NCBI GenBank assembly: GCA_963844325.1
Contig: CAWJNV010000001.1
Coordinates: 124,001-188,000, forward strand
Reading direction: 5' to 3'
Source: CADCTQ01 sp963844325
Lineage (GTDB): Bacteria; Bacteroidota; Bacteroidia; Cytophagales; 172606-1
DNA: 64,000 nt
The stretch's first letter is position 1; every line of letters begins with the position of its first letter. The position numbers and the translations under genes were made by a program. Shown here piece after piece: positions 50,957 through 61,052 of the stretch. A model generated the notes under the pieces. It was not told the origin of the DNA, made no database searches, and saw only the letters and a program-made list of their open reading frames with translations.

Positions 50957-53900
50957 ATGAAGAAAACCCTACTACTGGCGCTTGCCTTCTCCCTGTGGGC
51001 GGGAGGCGTAGCAACCCACGCCCAGCAGACCCCGCCGGGCAACGGCGGCAAAAGCAAACAGGTGGCCGACGAACTGCGCGTCAAGTACAACGCCCGGCGC
51101 GACAAGGCCCTCAAATTAGCCAAACAGAAAAACTGGACCGAGCAGCAGGTGCTGCCCAACGGCACCGTGGTTTCCCTGCAAGGCGTTGATGCCAAAGGCC
51201 TGCCCATCTACCACACCACCGACAACAACACCCGCGCCGCGGCCACCATCCGCACCAACGAACTGTGGACGGGCGGCGCCCTGAACCTCAACCTGAGCGG
51301 CTCCTCCCCCGCCCTGGCCGGTAAACTCGGCATCTGGGACGGCGGCGCCCTGCGCCCCACCCACCAGGAACTGGCCGGCCGCACCGTGAACCGCGATGCC
51401 AGCACCACCCTGAGCGACCACGCCACGCACGTAGCCGGCACCATGGTCGCCAAGGGCGTAAACCCGCTGGCGAAGGGCATGTCGCACAATGCCGCCAGCA
51501 TCCAGTCGTGGGATTTCAACGCCGACGTACCGGAAATCGCCGCGGCGGCCCCCGGCCTGCTCATCTCCAACCACTCGTACGGCTCCATTTCGGGCTGGCG
51601 CCTCAACCAGGGCGTAACGCCCAACGTATGGGAATTCTGGGGTGCCTACAATGAAAACGAAGACTTCAAGTTCGGCCAGTACAACGATGAAGCCCGCGAC
51701 TGGGACGTGATCGCCTACAACAACCCCTACTACCTGATCGCCAAGTCGTCGGGCAACAACCGCAACCAGAACGGACCGGCCGTGGGCCAGCCGTACTCGC
51801 GGTTCAACGCCCAGGGCGTGATGCTCCCGGCCGGCAACCGCCCCGCCGGCATCAGCAACAACGACGGCTACGAGATCGTGGCGACCTACGGCACGGCCAA
51901 GAACATCATTACGGTGGGCGCCGTGGAACCCATCGCCAACGGCTACCAGCAGCCCACTGACGTGAAAATCTCCAGCTTCAGCTCCTGGGGTCCCACCGAC
52001 GACGGCCGCATCAAGCCCGACGTGGTTGCCAACGGCGTGGGCCTGCTCTCCTCCATCGCCACGGCCGACGACGCGTACGCCGTGTACGGCGGTACTTCCA
52101 TGTCAACGCCGAACCTGTCGGGTTCCATGTTCCTCCTCCAGGAACACTATTCCAAGCTGAACGGCGGTAAATTCATGCGGGCCGCCACGCTGAAAAGCCT
52201 CGTCATCCACACGACCGACGAAGCCGGCACCACGCCCGGCCCGGATTACATCCACGGCTGGGGCCTGGCCAACATTTCCCGCGCCGCCGGGGTAATTTCC
52301 AACGGGCAAAACAACCTGATCGCCGAGAAGACGCTGGCCCAGGGCGCCACCGAAACCTTCCAGGTAACGGCTTCCGGCAACGGCCCGCTGGCGGTGACCA
52401 TCGCCTGGACCGACCCCGAAGGAACCGTTTCCACTACCCTCAACGACCGCACCCTGCGCCTGGTGAACGACCTTGACCTGCGCGTATCCGACGGCCAGAA
52501 TACCAACCTCCCCTGGATTTTAGACCCGGCCAGCCCGACGGCTGCCGCCACGCAGGGCGACAACGTCCGCGACAACGTGGAGCAGGTACTGGTTGCCGGC
52601 GCCGTGCCGGGCAAGACCTACACGGTGACCATCACCCACAAGGGCACCCTGGTCCGCGGTCCGCAGGCGTACTCGGTCATTGCCAGCGGCATCGGCGGCA
52701 GCGCGGTGTGCGCCTCTGCGGCCACTTCCGAGGCAGGTGCCCAGATCCAGGGCTTCACCCTGGGCAGCATCAACCAAACCAGCAGCAACAATTGCGCTTC
52801 CTACTCCGACTTTACGGCCCTTTCTACCGACCTGCCGGCCGGCCAGATCCTGCCCCTGCAACTCAACGTGGGCACCTGCGACGCGGATGCCGGCAAAATT
52901 GCCAAGGTATTCGTGGATTGGAACGCCGACAGCGACTTTGACGACGCCGGCGAACTGGTTGCCACCTCCGGCGTAATTGCCGGTACGGAGGCTTTCCAGA
53001 CGAACTTCCAGGTACCCGCCAACGTGGTGCCCGGCAAACTGGCCCGCCTGCGCATCGTGCTGGTAGAGACCACGGACGCTAATGCGGTGCAGCCCTGCGG
53101 TACGTACGCCAAAGGCGAAACCCGCGACTACCGGGTGCGCTTCACGCAGCCGACCAACGACCTGGGCATTACGGCCCTGCTTTCCCCGGAAAACGGCATC
53201 TGCACCAACCCGGCCCAGGGCGGCGTAGCCGTAACCCTGCGCAACTTCGGCACCTCGGCCCAGACCAACATCCCGGTACAAGTGGTCGTGAGCAAGGACG
53301 GCCAGGTGGTTGCCACCCTGTCGGCCACCTACACCAAAGTACTGCCCGCCCTGAGCGAAGTAAAAGTGACCCTGCCCGGCACCTTCGTGGCCCTGGCCGG
53401 CGAAACGTACACGTTTACCAGCAGCGTATCCCTGACCGGCGACGTGAACCCGGCCAACGACAGCCGCACTGACCAGCGGTCGGTGAGCGGCGCGACGGCC
53501 GCGCCCACGGCGGAGGCATTCACCTGCGGCGCCGACGTAGCTTCGCTGCGCGGCACGGGCAACGGCACCATCTTCTGGTACAGCGCCGCCCAGGGCGGTA
53601 CCCTGGTGGCCGCCGGCAACAATACCACCACCGCCTTCAAGCCGGCCGACAAAACCTACTACGCCGCCCTCAATGACCTGAGCGCCAAGGTAGGCCTGGC
53701 CAGCAAGAACTTCGCGGGCGCCAACGGCGGGTACAACCAGTTTACCCCGGCCGTCTTCTTCACCGCCCAGGTGCCTTTCGTATTGGAAAAAGCCCGGCTT
53801 TACGTCGGCAACTCCGGCACGGTCACCTTTACGGTATCCACCCTGACGGGGAATCCCGTATCGAGCGTAACCCTGGACGTGACGGCTACCCGCTCAGTAC

Positions 53901-56062
53901 CCGCTCCCGGCGCGGTGCCCAATGACCCCAACGACCAGGGCGCCGTGTACGACCTGAACCTGACGGTACCGGCCGCCGGCAACTACCAGATCAGCATTGA
54001 GTACGGCGAAGGCGCTACCGTGTACCGCAACAACGCCGGCATTGGTGCGGCGAACGGCTATCCGTATACCGTGCCGGGCGTCATGTCCATCACGGGCAAT
54101 GGGGCGCCCAACCCGCTGGCGTACTACTACCTGTACGACATTCAACTGAAGGCCCTCGGTTGCCCGAGCCCCCGCGTAGCCGTTACGGCAACGGATTCGC
54201 CCGAAGCCACGGCCGTGATCACCCCGGCCGGTCCCACCACCTTCTGCTTAGGCCAGAACGTAGTGCTCAACGGCGCCGGCAGCGGCACGGGCATGAGCTA
54301 CCAGTGGTTCCGGAACGGCGTAGCCATTGCCGGTGCCACCACCAACAGCTACACGGCCACCCTGGCCGGCGACTACACCCTGTACGTAGCCAACGGCAAC
54401 GGTTGCAGCAAGACCTCGGCACCGGTAGCCGTTAAGGTGAACCAACTGCCCACGCTGTACAACATTGCGGCGGCTTCTCCCACCGACGTATGCGAGGGCT
54501 CCCCGGTAAGCGTGCTGCTGCGGGCCACGGCCAACGTGACGGCCGACATTACCTACCAGTGGTTGAAGGACGGTGCTCCCATCGGTGGCGCAACGGCCGT
54601 TACCTACACGGCCACCACCCCCGGCAGTTACTCGGTAGAATTCGTCAACGCGGTGTGCGGCAAAGTAGCCGCGGCCCCGGTAACCATCAGCCAGGGTACG
54701 CCCGCCGTGACCGCGGCCAACGCCGTGATCTGCAATACGTCGGGCAACGCCACGCTGACTGCTACCAGCCCCTTCGGCACCATCTTCTGGTACGACGCCC
54801 CCACGGGCGGCAACTACCTGGGCAGCGGCGCCTCGCTGACCACCCCCGTACTGACGAACACGACCAGCTACTACGCCGGCCTTAATGAGCGGAGCGGCGC
54901 CCTCGGCAGCCCCAGCAACAGCACCGGCGGCGGCTTCTCTTCCTTCACCGGCGGCCGGATGTACTTCGACGCCGAGGCCCCCTTCGTATTGGAAAAAGCG
55001 ACCATCAACGTGGCCGTGGCCGGTACGATCACCGCGTACATAATTGACAAGGACTTCAGTGAATCTCCGATTGCCTCCGTTACCATTCCGGTGACCGTGG
55101 GCGTGAAGGAGTACGACGTGAACCTGTTCGTGCCCAAGGCCGGCAAGAACTACGCCTTCCAGGTGGTTGCCTTCGGTCCGGCCGCGCAGGGCGGACCAGT
55201 CGCAGCGGCTTACCGCAACAACACCAGCGGCGCGGCGGCCTTCCCCTACAAGCTGGACGGCTTAGTGTCCATCACGGGTACCAACCAGACGGACCAGACG
55301 GGCTTCTACTACTTCCTCTACAACTGGAAAGTAAAAGCCGCCGGCTGCGCCACTGCCGCCCGCAAGCAGGTTGACGTGATCGTGAACCCGCCGCCCGTGG
55401 CCCAGGCTGCCACCAACCGCAGCACCGTGTACTTCGGCTATACGCCCCAGGCCACGGCTACGCTGACCGCTTCGGCTACTTCCGGCAAGGAGCCCTACAC
55501 CTACGCGTGGAGCAACGGCGCCACCACGGCCACCACGTCGGTGAGCCCGTCCAAAGGCACCACCTACACCGTGACCATTACCGACGCCCTGGGCTGCAAG
55601 AGCACGGCCAGCGTGAAGGTAAGCGTGATCGACGTACGCTGCGGCAACGACCCGAAAAACCCGAAAGTACTCGTGTGCAGCAAGGGCAAAACCCAGTGCG
55701 TGAACCCGAGCGAAGTGCCGGCCCTGCTCAACAAGGGTAGCAAGCTGGGTGCCTGCGGTGCCGTTGCCACCCGCGAATCGGCGGAGGATGCTGAAGTGAC
55801 TGCCGCTACCGTGGTTGCTTTCCCCAACCCCTTCAGCCGCACGGTGACCATCGACATCCGGCCCGAAACTTCCGGTTACGCTACCTACCAGGTATCTTCG
55901 CCCCAGGGCGTACTGGTGAAGCGCCTCTTTGCCGGACAGGTAGAAGCCGGTAAGGTGTTGCGCCTCGAACTGGACGGCAGTGGCTTGTCGAGCGGCGTGT
56001 ACGTAGGCCGTTACGTTTCCAACGGCGAAGTACACACCACCAAGCTGGTGCTCAAGAAATAA
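50957..56062 (+). CDS. T9SS-secreted subtilisin-like serine protease
   Basis: A 1701-aa secreted protease. Signal peptide 1-22. The S8 domain spans about 110-460 with catalytic D128 ('LGIWDGGALRPTH'), H155 ('DHATHVAGTM'), oxyanion N267 ('KSSGNNRNQ') and S381 ('YGGTSMSTPNLSG'). Then follow a beta-sandwich, a GEVED domain ('VFVDWNADSDFDDAGEL'), a CARDB-like domain, several Ig-like domains with 'YQWFRNGVAIAGATTNSYTA' motifs, a PKD-like domain, a Cys-containing 'NPKVLVCSKGKTQCV' module, and the type IX sorting domain ('FPNPFSRTVTIDIRP' to 'VSNGEVHTTKLVLKK'). It degrades extracellular protein. Its tail, promoter and terminator are shared with the next gene. The ATG at 50957 was chosen for the signal peptide. 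Confidence 0.93.
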   Translation: MKKTLLLALAFSLWAGGVATHAQQTPPGNGGKSKQVADELRVKYNARRDKALKLAKQKNWTEQQVLPNGTVVSLQGVDAKGLPIYHTTDNNTRAAATIRTNELWTGGALNLNLSGSSPALAGKLGIWDGGALRPTHQELAGRTVNRDASTTLSDHATHVAGTMVAKGVNPLAKGMSHNAASIQSWDFNADVPEIAAAAPGLLISNHSYGSISGWRLNQGVTPNVWEFWGAYNENEDFKFGQYNDEARDWDVIAYNNPYYLIAKSSGNNRNQNGPAVGQPYSRFNAQGVMLPAGNRPAGISNNDGYEIVATYGTAKNIITVGAVEPIANGYQQPTDVKISSFSSWGPTDDGRIKPDVVANGVGLLSSIATADDAYAVYGGTSMSTPNLSGSMFLLQEHYSKLNGGKFMRAATLKSLVIHTTDEAGTTPGPDYIHGWGLANISRAAGVISNGQNNLIAEKTLAQGATETFQVTASGNGPLAVTIAWTDPEGTVSTTLNDRTLRLVNDLDLRVSDGQNTNLPWILDPASPTAAATQGDNVRDNVEQVLVAGAVPGKTYTVTITHKGTLVRGPQAYSVIASGIGGSAVCASAATSEAGAQIQGFTLGSINQTSSNNCASYSDFTALSTDLPAGQILPLQLNVGTCDADAGKIAKVFVDWNADSDFDDAGELVATSGVIAGTEAFQTNFQVPANVVPGKLARLRIVLVETTDANAVQPCGTYAKGETRDYRVRFTQPTNDLGITALLSPENGICTNPAQGGVAVTLRNFGTSAQTNIPVQVVVSKDGQVVATLSATYTKVLPALSEVKVTLPGTFVALAGETYTFTSSVSLTGDVNPANDSRTDQRSVSGATAAPTAEAFTCGADVASLRGTGNGTIFWYSAAQGGTLVAAGNNTTTAFKPADKTYYAALNDLSAKVGLASKNFAGANGGYNQFTPAVFFTAQVPFVLEKARLYVGNSGTVTFTVSTLTGNPVSSVTLDVTATRSVPAPGAVPNDPNDQGAVYDLNLTVPAAGNYQISIEYGEGATVYRNNAGIGAANGYPYTVPGVMSITGNGAPNPLAYYYLYDIQLKALGCPSPRVAVTATDSPEATAVITPAGPTTFCLGQNVVLNGAGSGTGMSYQWFRNGVAIAGATTNSYTATLAGDYTLYVANGNGCSKTSAPVAVKVNQLPTLYNIAAASPTDVCEGSPVSVLLRATANVTADITYQWLKDGAPIGGATAVTYTATTPGSYSVEFVNAVCGKVAAAPVTISQGTPAVTAANAVICNTSGNATLTATSPFGTIFWYDAPTGGNYLGSGASLTTPVLTNTTSYYAGLNERSGALGSPSNSTGGGFSSFTGGRMYFDAEAPFVLEKATINVAVAGTITAYIIDKDFSESPIASVTIPVTVGVKEYDVNLFVPKAGKNYAFQVVAFGPAAQGGPVAAAYRNNTSGAAAFPYKLDGLVSITGTNQTDQTGFYYFLYNWKVKAAGCATAARKQVDVIVNPPPVAQAATNRSTVYFGYTPQATATLTASATSGKEPYTYAWSNGATTATTSVSPSKGTTYTVTITDALGCKSTASVKVSVIDVRCGNDPKNPKVLVCSKGKTQCVNPSEVPALLNKGSKLGACGAVATRESAEDAEVTAATVVAFPNPFSRTVTIDIRPETSGYATYQVSSPQGVLVKRLFAGQVEAGKVLRLELDGSGLSSGVYVGRYVSNGEVHTTKLVLKK

Positions 56063-56083
56063 GCATACGCACCCTTTTTGCAG

Positions 56084-56118
56084 AACCCGGGCCCTGGTGG
56101 TCCGGGTTTTTGCTTTTT
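56084..56118 (+). terminator. Rho-independent terminator after the S8 protease gene
   Basis: AACCCGG (56084-56090) pairs with CCGGGTT (56102-56108), followed by TTTGCTTTTT. The sequence around it is closely related to the terminator of the M36 gene. Confidence 0.88.
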
Positions 56119-56222
56119 AAGGCAGGAACTGAACCGCAGTTTAGCTGCTTATTCACACCTTAAACCGGCGGTTTTTAACATTTTTTAACAATTATTCACT
56201 TTGCCGGAACTTGCCGGAGGAG

Positions 56223-56340
56223 ATTTTGTTACGGAATTAGCAATCGGATGTGCTGGTTGTCTTGCTTAACTTTCTTATATTTGGTATTATGCTTGAATCA
56301 CCGAATAGAATTCTGTTTTTACAACCAGCCTTTACCAAAT
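56223..56340 (+). promoter_or_regulatory. Shared upstream element and promoter of the M36 protease gene
   Basis: The block ATTTTGTTACGGAATTAGCA (from 56223) and CTTAACTTTCTTATATTTGG (from about 56266) copies the element at 50608, with the -7-like TATATTTG at 56276-56283 at the same offset of 53 bp. ATTTGGTA (56279-56286) is followed by TACCAAAT (56333-56340) as a wider dyad. The leader to the ATG at 56566 is about 283 nt. Apart from this, the 503-bp gap holds no gene. Confidence 0.7.
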
Positions 56341-56565
56341 TGATAATTAATGAATGAGTGAATAAATACGCCCCATCGTTAATTGTTTTGGGTTGCCCTC
56401 CGCCCGCCGGAGCGCAGTTACCGACCAGGTAACATCCCGAAGCTGCTTCCGCCCTTTTTCCCGAACCGTCGGTTTAGTCCCCTTACGCGCCGCGCCAAAC
56501 GGCACGCCTGGCCTTGCTTTGTCCATTTTTTTATAACCATTTCTTAATCACAATTACATCCGTTC

Positions 56566-59500
56566 ATGAACAAAACCCTACCCTGGCAGCTTTTGCTGCT
56601 GCTGGCTTTTCTGCCGGCCACTTTTACCGCCTACGGGCAAGCACCGGGCAACTCCGGCAAGAAGCAGGTACCCGCAACGGTGGTGGAACACCTCAAGAAA
56701 AACAAGCAGAAACTGCAACTTGAGGACGCCGACTTTGCCGAACTGGAAGTGAGCAGCGCCACCGAAAGCAAAAAGAGCGGCGTCAAGCACTATTACCTCA
56801 AGCAACTGCACCAGGGAATCGAAATTCACGGCGCGGTCACGACCTTCAACCTGGGCCGCAACGAGGACGTGATTTCAATGGGCAACCGCTTCCACAAGCA
56901 GGTAGCCAAGAAGGTGAAAACCAAGCAGGCGGGCCTCACTGCCGAAGCAGCCGTAGCCGCGGCGGCCAACTACCTGAAAACGCCCCTCCGGGAGCCCCTC
57001 GCCGTGAAGCAGAGAAGCGCCGAAGCCAACCGCCGGGTCGTTTTTTCGAAGGGTGGCATTTCGCTGGAACCCATCGCCGCCAAGCTGGTGTACCAGCCGG
57101 CCAGCGACGGCAGCCTGCGCCTGGCCTGGGAAGTGACGATTTATGAACTCGATGCCCGCAACTGGTGGAACCTCCGCCTGGACGCGACCACCGGCGAGGT
57201 GCTGGACAAGGACAACATGGTGGTGGAATGTAAGTTTGAAAACAACGGCCCGGGTGGCAAATTCCTGCACGACACCCACCGCCACACCCTCACCTCGCCC
57301 TACGTGGCGGCCGGCCCCCGGGTAACGCCCCGGGCTGCGGCCGTAACCAATGGCTACAACGCCTACGACCTGCCGCTGGAGAGCCCCAGCCACGGTCCCC
57401 GCACGATCATCAGCAACGCCAAAGCCGACCAGACGGCCTCGCCCGACGGCTGGCACAAGGCGGCGCAGAACTACACGATTACCCGCGGCAACAACGTATA
57501 CGCTTACGAAGACCCCGACAACACCGGCTACGCGTATGAGCCCAAAGAAAATCCCGGCTACAGCCCCGACGGCGGCGCTTCGCTGTCCTTCGACTTCCCG
57601 GTTGACTTTACCCAGCAGCCGGTAGCGTACCGCGACGCGGCCATCACCAACCTGTTCGTGTGGAATAACTTCATCCACGACGTATGGTACCAGTACGGCT
57701 TCGACGAGGAGAGCGGCAGCTTCCAGTTCGGTAACTTCAGCCGGGGCGGCCTGGGCAACGACCCGGTCATGGCCGAAGCGCAGGACAGCCGCAACATCCC
57801 CGCTACCCGCAACAACGCCAACTTCGGCACGCCTCCCGACGGCACGAGCCCCCGCATGCAGATGTACCTGTGGAGCGGCATCCCCGACCCGGACCTGTTC
57901 AGTGTAACTGCCCCTGCCGACCTCACCAAGTCCTACCCGGCGCTGGAGGCTGCCTTCAGCAAAAAACTGACCGCCGAGCCCCTGACCGGTAAACTGGTTC
58001 TGGCCGCGACTGTACCCACTACCGCAACCGGCAAGAGCGAAGAGGGCTGCGGTCCGTTTACCAACGCCGCCGACATTGCAGGCAACATCGCCGTGATCTA
58101 CCGCGGTACCTGCGGCTTTGCCGACAAGGTGCAGAATGCCCAGCTTGCCGGCGCCATTGCCGTAGTAGTCATCAACAGCCAGCCCGGCGGCCCCATTGTG
58201 ATGGGTGGTACGCTGACCAATCCCGTTCCCGCCATCAGCATCCCGGCCGTCATGATTAGCCTGACCGACGGCGCGACCATCCGGGCCGCCCTGAATGCCG
58301 GCACGACGGTAACCGTGGCCCTGAAGAACAACGGCGGTGGTCCTGAGTTCGACGGCGACTTCGACAACGGCATCATTGCCCACGAATACGGCCACGGCAT
58401 CTCCAACCGTCTGACCGGCGGCCCCAACGTAACCAACTGTCTCCCGTCGCAGGTCGTAAGCGATGGCGCAGTGGTGAGTACCGAACAAATGGGTGAAGGC
58501 TGGAGCGACTACATCGGCTTGACCATGACGATGCTTCCCGGCGACGTTGGCGCCAAAGTAAGGGGCATTGGTACGTACGCTTCCGCGCAGCCCACCACGG
58601 GCCTGGGCATCCGGCCGGCGCCTTACAGCACCAGCTTCTCGGTGAACAGCTTTACCTACGCGGCCACCAACAACCCGGCCATTTCCGCCCCGCACGGCGT
58701 GGGCTTCGTGTGGGCCACCATGCTGTGGGACATGACCTGGGCCATGATCGACAAGTACGGCTTTGACCAGAACGTCTACAATGGCAAAGGCGGCAACAAC
58801 ATGGCCATGCAACTGGTGATCGACGGCATGAAATTGCAGCCCTGCCGCCCCGGCTTCGTGGACGGCCGCGATGCCATCCTGCTGGCCGACCGGATCAACA
58901 ACGGCGGCGCCAACCAGGAACTGATCTGGAAAGCGTTTGCCAAGCGTGGACTGGGCTTCAGCGCCAAGCAAGGTTCGAGCACCAGCCGTTTCGACCAGGT
59001 GGAGGCTTTTGACCTGCCCCCGGCGTACCTGTGTGCCACGCCGCTGACCGTAAAAGCCGTTCCGGCTTCCAACGTGTACACCGGCGGCAACCCCAAAGCG
59101 GTATATTTAGGCTACGGTCCCCAGACGGTTACCTTGCAGGCCAGCGGCGACGCCACCAACAAGTACACCTGGAGCCCGGCCACCGGACTGAGCGACGCCA
59201 ACGCTGCCGCCCCCGTGTTTACGCCCACTGCCGCCGGCACGTTTACCTTTACGGTAACGGCCGTGAACGGAGACCAGTGCACCAAAACGGAATCGATCAC
59301 GATCACCGTGGTAGATGCCCGTTGCGGCACCCCCACCAACCCGAAAGTGCTGGTGTGCAACAAAGGCAGAGCCCAGTGCGTGACGCCGGCTGAAGTGGCT
59401 AACCTGCTCAACAAGGGTGCCAAGCTGGGCGCCTGCGGTACGACCATCGCTGCCCGCGAATCGGCGGAGGATGAAGCGGCAGCCGCTGCCCAGGTGGTTG

Positions 59501-59745
59501 CTTTCCCCAACCCCTTCAGCCGCACGGTGACCATCGAGGTCCGGCCCGAAACCTCCGGCTACGCTACCTACCAGGTGACTTCGCCCCAGGGCGTACTGGT
59601 GAAGCGACTGTTTGCCGGACAGGTAGAAGCGGGTACCCCCCTGCACCTGGAACTGGACGGCACCAACCTGTCGAGCGGCGTGTACGTAGGCCGTTACGTT
59701 TCCAACGGGGAAGTGCACACGACCAAGCTGGTGCTCAAGAAATAA
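56566..59745 (+). CDS. T9SS-secreted M36 (fungalysin-type) metalloprotease
   Basis: A 1059-aa secreted protease. Signal peptide 1-24 and an FTP/PepSY-like propeptide are followed by the M36 catalytic domain. A PA domain (about 450-590; 'NIAVIYRGTCGFADKVQNAQ') is inserted before the zinc site. The zinc motif HEYGH is at 606-610, with catalytic E607, and the third ligand E644 lies in 'EQMGEGWSDYIGL'. A PKD-like domain, the Cys module 'NPKVLVCNKGRAQCV' and a type IX sorting domain ('FPNPFSRTVTIEVRP' to 'VSNGEVHTTKLVLKK') close it. The last 95 residues are nearly identical to those of the S8 protease upstream. Same strand, separate promoter and terminator. Confidence 0.94.
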   Translation: MNKTLPWQLLLLLAFLPATFTAYGQAPGNSGKKQVPATVVEHLKKNKQKLQLEDADFAELEVSSATESKKSGVKHYYLKQLHQGIEIHGAVTTFNLGRNEDVISMGNRFHKQVAKKVKTKQAGLTAEAAVAAAANYLKTPLREPLAVKQRSAEANRRVVFSKGGISLEPIAAKLVYQPASDGSLRLAWEVTIYELDARNWWNLRLDATTGEVLDKDNMVVECKFENNGPGGKFLHDTHRHTLTSPYVAAGPRVTPRAAAVTNGYNAYDLPLESPSHGPRTIISNAKADQTASPDGWHKAAQNYTITRGNNVYAYEDPDNTGYAYEPKENPGYSPDGGASLSFDFPVDFTQQPVAYRDAAITNLFVWNNFIHDVWYQYGFDEESGSFQFGNFSRGGLGNDPVMAEAQDSRNIPATRNNANFGTPPDGTSPRMQMYLWSGIPDPDLFSVTAPADLTKSYPALEAAFSKKLTAEPLTGKLVLAATVPTTATGKSEEGCGPFTNAADIAGNIAVIYRGTCGFADKVQNAQLAGAIAVVVINSQPGGPIVMGGTLTNPVPAISIPAVMISLTDGATIRAALNAGTTVTVALKNNGGGPEFDGDFDNGIIAHEYGHGISNRLTGGPNVTNCLPSQVVSDGAVVSTEQMGEGWSDYIGLTMTMLPGDVGAKVRGIGTYASAQPTTGLGIRPAPYSTSFSVNSFTYAATNNPAISAPHGVGFVWATMLWDMTWAMIDKYGFDQNVYNGKGGNNMAMQLVIDGMKLQPCRPGFVDGRDAILLADRINNGGANQELIWKAFAKRGLGFSAKQGSSTSRFDQVEAFDLPPAYLCATPLTVKAVPASNVYTGGNPKAVYLGYGPQTVTLQASGDATNKYTWSPATGLSDANAAAPVFTPTAAGTFTFTVTAVNGDQCTKTESITITVVDARCGTPTNPKVLVCNKGRAQCVTPAEVANLLNKGAKLGACGTTIAARESAEDEAAAAAQVVAFPNPFSRTVTIEVRPETSGYATYQVTSPQGVLVKRLFAGQVEAGTPLHLELDGTNLSSGVYVGRYVSNGEVHTTKLVLKK

Positions 59746-59780
59746 CATACGCACGTAAGGATACGCACGCATTTTGCAGA

Positions 59781-59815
59781 GCCCGGGCCGGTATGGTCCG
59801 GGTTTTTGCTTTTCG
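59781..59815 (+). terminator. Rho-independent terminator after the M36 protease gene
   Basis: CCCGG (59782-59786) pairs with CCGGG (59798-59802), followed by TTTTTGCTTTT. The block 'ATACGCAC.C..TTTTGCAGA' before it is shared with the terminator of the S8 gene at 56062-56118. Confidence 0.85.
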
Positions 59816-60006
59816 GGCGGGTTGCCAAACTTTATGCGGCCGGAAGTGGTTGAAGCAGTAGAATGACCGGGTGGGGAAAGAGGGCGGCGGGGAGCGCAAC
59901 GGCCCATACGGCAAGCACCCCAAACGCCGCTCGTGTAGTTTACGTAAATTATTGGCTTCGCATCAAATATATTCGCAGAATTGTCGTTTTAGATTCTACT
60001 GTACTC

Positions 60007-61020
60007 ATGCTCCGGGCACCTTACTCGCTACTGGCACTACTGATTGGTTTACACACGCTGGCGGGTGCCCAAACGGCTGCCGACAGCTCCGCTTTTTGTA
60101 ACCCGTCCGTGCTGGGCCTGGCCCGCCCCAAGGGAATTGTATTCAAGTACGAACGCATTCCCGAGTACCACATCCGCTCCCGGTCGCCCCACGAGGGCAT
60201 TGCCAACAACCAGGGCGAAGTAGACCACAACCGCCGGCTCGAATTCAAGGCCAAATTCCCCCTGTGGAACAAGCCCAACCTGAGCATTGCGGCCGGCTTC
60301 AAGTACGCTTCCGAGAAGTACACTTTCGATGACCCCGGCAGCGCGTATCCCTTCTACCAGAACCTGAACGGGAAATCGCTGAAAAGCATCGGCGGGACGC
60401 TGTACGTGGTAAAGCCGTTCCGCGGCAACCGGTATTTTCTGCTGCGCGCCGGCGGCGACCTCAACGGCGATTACCACCTGCGGGACCTGAACAACCGCCG
60501 GTTCCTGCGCCTTTCGGTGTCACCCCTCTACGGCTTCAAACCCAATTCCTATACCACTTACGCGTTTGGCTTTTCGTACAACTACGTGTTCGGCCGGTCG
60601 GTGGTGAGCCCGGTGCTGCTCTACAACCGTACCTTCAACAGCCGCTGGGGCGTGGAGATGCTGCTGCCGGCCAGCGCCAAGCTGCGCTACTCACCCAACC
60701 CGCAAACCAACGTGTACGCTTCGGCCGAACTGAACGGCGCCAACTACACCGTGCGGCTGGTGGACCCGGTCATCGCGCAGTTATCGACGATGTACCTGCA
60801 ACGGTCGGAGGCGCGGCTGCTGCTCAATTACGAACGGGAGATTTACGATTTTCTGTGGTTCAGCCTGGAGGCCGGCGTGCGTGCTCCCTTCAATTTCGCG
60901 CTGTCCGAGTCGGTGCGGACCCGCCGCGAACCCATCATCCGCAACCAACTGAGCAGCGCCATGCTCTTCAACGCCAGCATTTTCATCGTGCCGCCGCGGG
61001 CCTTCTGCAAGCAAAAATAA
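60007..61020 (+). CDS. Outer-membrane beta-barrel protein (DUF6268-like)
   Basis: A 337-aa protein with a signal peptide ('LLALLIGLHTLAGAQ') and then alternating amphipathic strands with aromatic ends ('FLRLSVSPLYGFKPNSYTTY', 'YAFGFSYNYVFGRSVVSPVL', 'VEMLLPASAKLRYSPNPQTN'). The pattern fits an outer-membrane barrel of about 12 strands, like the DUF6268 family (from memory). It is preceded by a 261-bp gap after the M36 gene, including that gene's terminator, and is convergent with the small-gene operon. Cargo or ligand unknown. The ATG at 60007 starts the signal peptide. Confidence 0.75.
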   Translation: MLRAPYSLLALLIGLHTLAGAQTAADSSAFCNPSVLGLARPKGIVFKYERIPEYHIRSRSPHEGIANNQGEVDHNRRLEFKAKFPLWNKPNLSIAAGFKYASEKYTFDDPGSAYPFYQNLNGKSLKSIGGTLYVVKPFRGNRYFLLRAGGDLNGDYHLRDLNNRRFLRLSVSPLYGFKPNSYTTYAFGFSYNYVFGRSVVSPVLLYNRTFNSRWGVEMLLPASAKLRYSPNPQTNVYASAELNGANYTVRLVDPVIAQLSTMYLQRSEARLLLNYEREIYDFLWFSLEAGVRAPFNFALSESVRTRREPIIRNQLSSAMLFNASIFIVPPRAFCKQK

Positions 61021-61052
61021 GCGGTGCCCCGGGCGGAGGCGCCGCACCGGCT

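Noticed and set aside
56875..58971. A 698-codon open frame on the minus strand inside the M36 protease gene.
   Set aside because: Antisense frame; the M36 gene carries the zinc motif, PA domain and sorting domain.
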